Assembly (NCBI GenBank): GCA_046733275.1
Contig: JBKPOW010000188.1
Span: 1-10,012, forward strand
Reading direction: 5' to 3'
DNA: 10,012 nucleotides
DNA from: VRUE01 sp046733275
Lineage (GTDB): Bacteria; Actinomycetota; Thermoleophilia; Solirubrobacterales; 70-9
Part shown: positions 5,891-10,012 of the stretch, in pieces
Numbering within the stretch: the first letter of the stretch is position 1
Layout: each line of letters starts with the position of its first letter
The notes under the pieces: generated by a model
The model's input: the letters and a program-made list of their open reading frames with translations, nothing else
What the model was told of the DNA's origin: nothing
Databases searched by the model: none
Program-made: the position numbers and the translations under genes

Positions 5891-5903
5891 GCATACGGTA
5901 TGC
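5891..5903. promoter_or_regulatory. Palindromic operator candidate of vapBC
   Basis: GCATACGGTATGC is a perfect inverted repeat of 6-base arms around one central base, 11 bases upstream of the chosen vapB start. Ribbon-helix-helix antitoxins bind such short palindromes to repress their operon. On the minus strand TATGCT inside it could be part of the -10 element, so binding would block RNA polymerase directly. Binding is inferred, not shown. Confidence 0.6.
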
Positions 5904-5928
5904 ACTGATCGGAATTGAGATTGCCAGC

Positions 5929-5953
5929 GGGCGGCCCGCGATGCGAGCCGCCC
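5929..5953 (-). terminator. Hairpin downstream of the Flp pilin gene
   Basis: GGGCGGC (5929-5935) and GCCGCCC (5947-5953) make a perfect 7-bp GC stem with an 11-base loop. On the minus strand it starts 11 bases past the pilin stop codon (5965). The sequence after it is mixed rather than a T-run. It probably ends the pilin transcript before vapB. Confidence 0.5.
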
Positions 5954-5964
5954 CTCCACTGCGC

Positions 5965-6234
5965 TCATTTGAACGCGACTTTGTCGACCGCCTGCTTGAT
6001 CTTGTCGACGATCACGCCGGCGAGCTCGGTTCCCTGTTTGCCGTTGAACCCTTTCATCGCCGCGACCATGCCGACCATCAGCAGCGAGACGAGCAGGATC
6101 AGGCCGACGTACTCGACCGTGCCCTGCCCGCGCTCGCCGGTGCCAGACCGGCGCTCGCTGCCGAGCAACGACCGGATCGCCTGCATGCGCCGCTCGATCG
6201 CCGCGTGCGCGTAGCCGAAGAGCATGTAGATCAT
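5965..6234 (-). CDS. Flp-type (type IVb) pilin precursor
   Basis: An 89-residue prepilin. It carries the hallmark ERGQGTVEYVGLILLVSLL: prepilin peptidase would cut after G36, leaving Q37 as first residue and E41 at the conserved +5 position, with Y42 next. The hydrophobic segment from about 43 to 60 forms the pilus core helix and membrane anchor. The mature protein would be 53 residues, the small size typical of Flp/Fap pilins assembled by Tad machinery into adhesive pili. The 36-residue basic leader is rather long. The start ATG at 6234 has an excellent AAGGAGG site 5 bases upstream (6246-6240). No Tad assembly genes (tadA/B/C, cpaB, tadV) lie in this window, so they must be elsewhere if it is functional. 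Confidence 0.88.
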   Translation of the reverse strand: MIYMLFGYAHAAIERRMQAIRSLLGSERRSGTGERGQGTVEYVGLILLVSLLMVGMVAAMKGFNGKQGTELAGVIVDKIKQAVDKVAFK

Positions 6235-6247
6235 CGAAGCCTCCTTG

Positions 6248-6262
6248 TCGGGTTTGCCCCGA
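6248..6262 (-). promoter_or_regulatory. Hairpin just upstream of the pilin ribosome binding site
   Basis: In the pilin 5' leader, TCGGG and CCCGA form a perfect 5-bp stem around a GCAAA loop (read on the minus strand), ending one base before the AAGGAGG site. It might modulate translation or message stability. The rest of 6263-6421 holds no gene I can support. It is the divergent intergenic region with the glycosyltransferase and contains a relatively AT-rich stretch at about 6283-6332 that probably holds the pilin promoter. Confidence 0.35.
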
Positions 6263-6421
6263 TCGTCGAAGGCGGCGAATCACGGATCTAGACGTAAATG
6301 GGCCAATTCACCGGCGGGAATGCAAAATGTCTGTGACGGGCTGCCCTGCCACCGAAGCGCGAACCCCGCCCAGCCGCTGGGACACGGACCCCGCCCCGGC
6401 GGCGGATACGCTCAGCGGCCG

Positions 6422-7387
6422 ATGCGGGTGCTGGTCGTAACCAACTTCGAGCCCGACGCCGAGACGCCGCAACGGGGGCGCTGGGTGCGCGACCAGGTCG
6501 CCGAGCTGCGCCGGCTCGGGGTCGAGGTCGAGGTCTTCTCCTTCCCCCCCGGCGCCCGCCACTACCTGCCGGCGGCGTGGCGCCTGCGCCGCTTGCTGCG
6601 GCGCGAGCCCTTCGACCTCGTCCACGTCCACTACGGGCTGACCGCCTGGTCGGCGCTGCTGGCCGGCGCCCGGCCGCTCGTCGTCAGCTTCCACGGCACC
6701 GACGTGCGCCACCCGGTCGTCGGCCCTCTCTCGCGGCGCCTCGCCTGGCGCGCCGACCTGGTCGCGGCCGTCTCGCGCGCCCTCTTCAGGCCCGAGGACG
6801 GCCGTCCGGGCCTGCCCTCGGTGCCCGGCTCGGCGGTGCTGCCCTGCGGCCCCGATCTGGCTCGCTTCCGTCCCCTCCCCCGGGAGGAGGCGCGGCGCCG
6901 GCTCGGACTCGACCCCGGCGGCCGCTACCTGCTCTTCCCCGCCAACCCCGCCCGCGCGGAGAAGCGCGTCGACCGAGCGACCGAGGTGGCCGCTCAGTCG
7001 GGCGCCGAACTGCTCACCGGCGGCTCGATCGAGCCGGACGAGATGCCGCTCTGGGTCAACGCCGCCAACGCCGTCCTCGTCACCTCCGATTACGAGGGCT
7101 TCGGCCTGGTCTGCATCGAGGCGCTCGCCTGCGACGTCCCGGTCATCTCCACCCCGGTCGGGATCGCCCCCTTCGCCCTCGCAGGCATAGCCGGCACCCT
7201 CTGCGCTCCCTATGACGCCGCGGCCTGGAGCGAGGCGCTCCGCCCCCACCTCGCGGCGCCGGACCCACGGGTCGCCGGCGCCGCCCGGGCCGCATCGCTC
7301 TCGGCCGCCCGCATGGCCGAGCGGACCGTCGTCGCCTACCGCGAGGTGCTCGACCCGCGCTCGCCGGACGCGGCGCCGGGCAAGTAA
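6422..7387 (+). CDS. GT4-type glycosyltransferase (group 1)
   Basis: A 321-residue retaining glycosyltransferase of the GT-B fold, which would move a sugar from a nucleotide-sugar donor to a lipid, glycan or small-molecule acceptor at the cytoplasmic membrane face. The start MRVLVVTNFEPD is the usual first Rossmann strand. HVHYGLTAW (68-76), SFHGTD (89-94) and AAVSRAL (115-121) belong to the acceptor half; LFPANPARAEKRVD (171-184) and the EX7E motif EGFGLVCIE (225-233) followed by ALACDVPVISTPVG belong to the donor half. It is slightly shorter than many GT4 enzymes. ATG 6422 was chosen on this basis; the 59 in-frame codons upstream are not protein-like. No good ribosome site precedes it. TACGCT at 6407-6412 could be a -10 element giving a nearly leaderless message. 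The donor and acceptor are unknown. Confidence 0.9.
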   Translation: MRVLVVTNFEPDAETPQRGRWVRDQVAELRRLGVEVEVFSFPPGARHYLPAAWRLRRLLRREPFDLVHVHYGLTAWSALLAGARPLVVSFHGTDVRHPVVGPLSRRLAWRADLVAAVSRALFRPEDGRPGLPSVPGSAVLPCGPDLARFRPLPREEARRRLGLDPGGRYLLFPANPARAEKRVDRATEVAAQSGAELLTGGSIEPDEMPLWVNAANAVLVTSDYEGFGLVCIEALACDVPVISTPVGIAPFALAGIAGTLCAPYDAAAWSEALRPHLAAPDPRVAGAARAASLSAARMAERTVVAYREVLDPRSPDAAPGK

Positions 7388-7402
7388 TAGATTGGGTCGG
7401 CG

Positions 7403-7774
7403 ATGAGCGAGGAGAAGCGCGAGCCCGTCGGCAACGACCTCGGCAAGCAGGTAGAGGCGGCCGAACGCCGCCTGCGCGAGGCGACCGAAGCCGCCGCGGC
7501 GGCGGAAGAGCGGGCGATCGCCGAGATCCGCGCGCTCGAAGCCGACCTGGAGAAGGAGAAGCTCTCGCGCGAGCAGGCGATCGCCGCCGCCGAGAGCCGC
7601 CTGGCTGAGATCGAGACGCAGGCGGAAGCGGCCGAGAAGCGGGTCGAGGAAGCGGAGCGGCGGGCCGCCGCGGCGCAGGGTACGAGCGCCGACGTCGAGA
7701 CCCGCGCGCGGGAAGCGGCGGCCGCCTGGCTCCGGGACCAGATCGAGACGATCCGCCGAGAGGCGACCCGATAG
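7403..7774 (+). CDS. Small coiled-coil protein (unknown function)
   Basis: A 123-residue, strongly charged protein made almost entirely of Ala, Glu, Arg and Lys in heptad-like order, from about residue 15 to 92 and again from about 98 to the end, with a short GTSADV break. It should be a long alpha-helical coiled coil, soluble and probably dimeric. There is no Cys, no membrane segment and no signal peptide. It starts at ATG 7403, 15 bases after the glycosyltransferase stop, and its TAG stop overlaps the likely start of nadB, so it sits inside a plus-strand transcription unit. Low-complexity composition makes database matches unreliable; the function is unknown. Confidence 0.75.
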   Translation: MSEEKREPVGNDLGKQVEAAERRLREATEAAAAAEERAIAEIRALEADLEKEKLSREQAIAAAESRLAEIETQAEAAEKRVEEAERRAAAAQGTSADVETRAREAAAAWLRDQIETIRREATR

Positions 7775-9216
7775 CGGCAGCGACCGAGTGCGACGTCGCC
7801 GTCGTCGGCGGGGGGGCGGCTGGGCTCTGGACGGCGCTGCGGGTCGCGGAGGAGGGCGCCGCGGTCTGCCTCGTCTCGCGCACGCCGCTCTCGCAGAGCG
7901 CAAGCTTCTGGGCGCAGGGCGGGCTCGCCGCGGCGCTCGAGCCCGGCGACTCTCCCGCCCAGCACGCGGCCGACACGATCGCGGCCGGGCGAGGCCTCTG
8001 CCGCCCCGCGGCGGTGCAGGCCCTTGTCGATGAGGCGCCGGCAGCCGTGCGCGAGCTGCGCGAGCGCGGCGTCAAGTTCGACCTCAACCAGGACGGCGAG
8101 CTGGCGCTCGGCCTCGAGGGGGGCCATACCCGCCGCCGCATCGTCCACGCCGGCGGCAGCCAGACCGGCCACGAGATCACCTCGAAGCTGGCCGCGATGG
8201 TCGCCGCCGAGCCACGGATCGAGGTGCTCGAGCGAACCTCGGCGCAGGCGTTGTGGAGCGACGGCGAACGCTGCCACGGCCTGCTCACCGACAGCAGCCG
8301 GATCGCCGCCGGCGCCACCGTGCTCGCCACGGGAGGCGCGGCGGCGCTGTGGAAGCGGACGACCAATCCCTGGGGGGCGATCGGCGCCGGCCCAGTCTTC
8401 GCCGCGGCGGCGGGCGCCGACCTAGCCGACCTCGAGTTCTGCCAGTTCCACCCCACCGCCCTCGCCCTGGCCGGCACGCGCTTCGACGGCCTCCTGATCA
8501 CCGAGGCCGTGCGCGGCGAGGGGGCGGTCCTGCTCGACGCCGCGGGCCGCCGCTTCACCGACGAGCTGGCGCCGCGCGACGCGGTCACCGCGGCGATCCT
8601 CGACCGGATCGAGGCCGACGAGAGCGACAGCGTGAAGCTCGACCTGCGCGAGGTCGAGCCGGCCCGCTTCCCCAACGTCTTCGCCTTGCTGGACGAGGCG
8701 GGCCTCGATCCGCGCGCGGAAACGGTCCCGGTCGCGCCCGCCGCCCACTACATGATGGGCGGGATCGCGGTCGACCTCGAGGGCCGCTCCTCCCTGCCCG
8801 GCCTGCTCGCGGTCGGCGAGTCCTCCTGCACGGGGCTGCACGGCGCCAACCGGCTCGCCTCCAACTCGCTCAGCGAGTGCTTCGTCTTCGGCAGCCGCGC
8901 CGCCCGCGCCGCGCTGGGGGAAGAACGGGAGGGCAACCGTCCGCTGCCGCCGGAATGGCGCTTCGAGCCGCCCACCGAAGCGACCCGGGACACGGTCTGG
9001 CGCCTCGCCGGCCCACGGCGCCGCGCCGAGGAGCTGCACGAGCTCCGCGCCGACCCCTACCCGCTCGCCGCCGCGATCGCGACCTCCGCGCTGGCGCGGG
9101 AAGAGTCGCGCGGCGGCCACCTGCGGACCGATTTCCCCCGCCTCCAGCCCGAGCTCGACGGCATCCACATCGTGCTCGACGCCGGCGGCGAGACGCGCCG
9201 CGAGGAATGGCGCTGA
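7771..9216 (+). CDS. nadB: L-aspartate oxidase NadB
   Basis: A flavoprotein of about 481 residues that oxidises L-aspartate to iminoaspartate, the first step of de novo NAD synthesis before NadA. The FAD-binding start DVAVVGGGAAGLWTALR lies at residues 8-24, and SASFWAQGGLAAAL follows. Active-site residues match those known from E. coli NadB: H227 in FHPTAL, E245 in LITEAVRGEG, R269 in APRDAV, H326 in AAHYMMGG and R361 in GANRLASNSL. The C-terminal REESRGGHLRTDFP block is present, but the helical region before it seems about 40 residues shorter than in E. coli. No ATG, GTG or TTG exists in frame between the upstream stop and the FAD motif. I place the start at ATA 7771, overlapping the previous TAG, with GAGAGG 7 bases upstream. 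A GTG at 8014 would delete the FAD site and is rejected. Confidence 0.93.
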   Translation: MAAATECDVAVVGGGAAGLWTALRVAEEGAAVCLVSRTPLSQSASFWAQGGLAAALEPGDSPAQHAADTIAAGRGLCRPAAVQALVDEAPAAVRELRERGVKFDLNQDGELALGLEGGHTRRRIVHAGGSQTGHEITSKLAAMVAAEPRIEVLERTSAQALWSDGERCHGLLTDSSRIAAGATVLATGGAAALWKRTTNPWGAIGAGPVFAAAAGADLADLEFCQFHPTALALAGTRFDGLLITEAVRGEGAVLLDAAGRRFTDELAPRDAVTAAILDRIEADESDSVKLDLREVEPARFPNVFALLDEAGLDPRAETVPVAPAAHYMMGGIAVDLEGRSSLPGLLAVGESSCTGLHGANRLASNSLSECFVFGSRAARAALGEEREGNRPLPPEWRFEPPTEATRDTVWRLAGPRRRAEELHELRADPYPLAAAIATSALAREESRGGHLRTDFPRLQPELDGIHIVLDAGGETRREEWR

Positions 9217-9239
9217 GCGATCTCGGTTAGCTTCGAACC

Positions 9240-10012
9240 GTGCTGCTCGGAGTCGACGTAGGCGGGACCTTCACCGACGCCGTCCTCTTCGACGGCGAGG
9301 CGGTCCACACGGCGAAGCTGCCGACGACGCCTGAGGACCAGTCGGTGGCGGTGATCGGCGCGGTCGAGGAGGTGCTGCGGCGGGCGGGCGCCGAGGCCGG
9401 CGCGGTCGAGTCCTTCGCCCACGGGATGACGGTGGGCACCAACGCGCTGCTCGAGGAACGCGGTGCCCGCACCGCGCTGATCGCCACCCGCGGCTTCGCC
9501 GACCTGCTCGAGATCGGCCGCCAGGAGCGACCCGAGCTGTACCGGCTGTGCACGCCGAAGCCACCGCCGCTCGTCGCGCCCGAGCTGCGCTTCGAGGCGG
9601 CCGAGCGGGTCGGCCCGGAGGGGCCGATCGAGCCGCTGGCCGCGGGCGAGGCCGAGCGGCTGGCGGAGGAGGTGCGCGCGAGCGGTGCCGAGTCGGTCGC
9701 GATCTGCCTGCTCTTCTCCTATCTCGACCCGGCCCACGAGCGGACGATCGCCGAGCACCTGCGCAGCGCCCTGCCGGGGGTCCACGTCTCCGCCTCTCAC
9801 GAGGTCCTACCCCGCTTCCGCGAGTACGAGCGCTGCTCGACGACGACGATAGACGCCTACCTCTCGCCGCTGCTCGGGCGCTACCTCGGCCGGCTGAGCG
9901 AGGCGGCCTCGGCCGCGGGCCTCCCCCGGCCGGTGGTGATGCAGTCCTCCGGCGGTGTCGCCGGAGCGGCGGAAGCGGCGCGGGCGGGCGCCTGGAGCGT
10001 GCTCTCCGGCCC
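9240..10012 (+). CDS. Hydantoinase A/oxoprolinase family protein, N-terminal part (runs off right edge)
   Basis: The first 257 codons of a HyuA/5-oxoprolinase-type protein, part of a family of ATP-dependent enzymes opening hydantoin or 5-oxoproline rings, or carboxylating acetone and acetophenone, usually together with a HyuB-type subunit. The start VLLGVDVGGTFTDAVLFDG is the ATP-binding phosphate-1 motif of the actin-like fold. HGMTVGTNALLEERGARTALIATRGF (about 61-86), EIGRQERPELY, and EVLPRFREYERCSTTTIDAYLSP (188-210), then VVMQSSGG (232-239), follow the family in order. The GTG at 9240 was chosen because it begins right at the first strand; it lies 23 bases after the nadB stop without an obvious ribosome site. 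The real length should be about 650-700 residues, so over half is missing. Substrate cannot be told; a following hyuB gene would be expected. Confidence 0.9.
   Translation, partial: MLLGVDVGGTFTDAVLFDGEAVHTAKLPTTPEDQSVAVIGAVEEVLRRAGAEAGAVESFAHGMTVGTNALLEERGARTALIATRGFADLLEIGRQERPELYRLCTPKPPPLVAPELRFEAAERVGPEGPIEPLAAGEAERLAEEVRASGAESVAICLLFSYLDPAHERTIAEHLRSALPGVHVSASHEVLPRFREYERCSTTTIDAYLSPLLGRYLGRLSEAASAAGLPRPVVMQSSGGVAGAAEAARAGAWSVLSG

Noticed and set aside
6240..6262. GGGCAAACCC upstream of the pilin, resembling part of a cyclic di-GMP (GEMM) riboswitch
   Set aside because: The second half of the consensus (GACGCAAAGCC with its stem) is absent; only a simple hairpin remains.
7788..8033. 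GTG at 7788 as nadB start
   Set aside because: It is in another frame and gives a poly-Arg product; the FAD-binding motif is in the frame containing ATA 7771.
6308..8675. Long open frames on the minus strand across this region
   Set aside because: They are antisense to the glycosyltransferase, coiled-coil and nadB genes, and their products are Arg/Ser/Ala-rich without any domain pattern.
1..10012. CRISPR arrays, tRNA/rRNA genes, insertion sequences
   Set aside because: No regular direct repeats, no tRNA-like cloverleaf and no transposase or terminal inverted repeats were seen.

Overview
The window is a very GC-rich bacterial chromosome segment, densely packed with genes. The protein sequences, the very high GC and the frequent ATGA-type overlaps suggest a high-GC actinobacterium, most plausibly of the Thermoleophilia/Solirubrobacterales type. 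That placement is inference from general resemblance, with no search behind it.

Left part, 1-3003. A two-gene minus-strand unit (an unknown protein running off the left edge, preceded by a roadblock/LC7-like protein) faces away from a tiny plus-strand membrane-protein gene (49 codons). A strong hairpin at 718-753 separates that small gene from a convergent minus-strand housekeeping operon. This operon reads rph (RNase PH), then rdgB (non-canonical purine NTP pyrophosphatase), then a cation diffusion facilitator, all overlapping head to tail.

Middle, about 3080-5235. This is the most interesting stretch. An AT-rich divergent intergenic region leads into a compact plus-strand operon whose base composition is clearly less GC-rich than its surroundings. 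It holds (1) a 61-residue His/Gly-rich peptide with a polyglycine tail and a cationic core, (2) a 113-residue protein with one hydrophobic segment and an LFSPNPG motif, reminiscent of SdpA-type companions, (3) a 230-residue polytopic protein of the HTTM/SdpB type, and (4) a 297-residue protein with two membrane helices, a coiled coil and a beta-rich domain I do not recognise. All neighbouring genes overlap. I read it as a candidate secreted-peptide (toxin or bacteriocin-like) maturation system analogous to Bacillus SdpABC. It is followed convergently by a VapBC toxin-antitoxin pair with a perfect palindromic operator candidate.

Right part, 5965-10012. A lone Flp-type pilin gene (minus strand) is divergent from a plus-strand run: a GT4 glycosyltransferase, a small coiled-coil protein, NadB (L-aspartate oxidase, whose frame offers no ordinary start codon and seems to begin at an ATA overlapping the previous stop), and the N-terminal part of a hydantoinase A/oxoprolinase that runs off the right edge. 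No tRNA, rRNA, insertion sequence or CRISPR array was seen.
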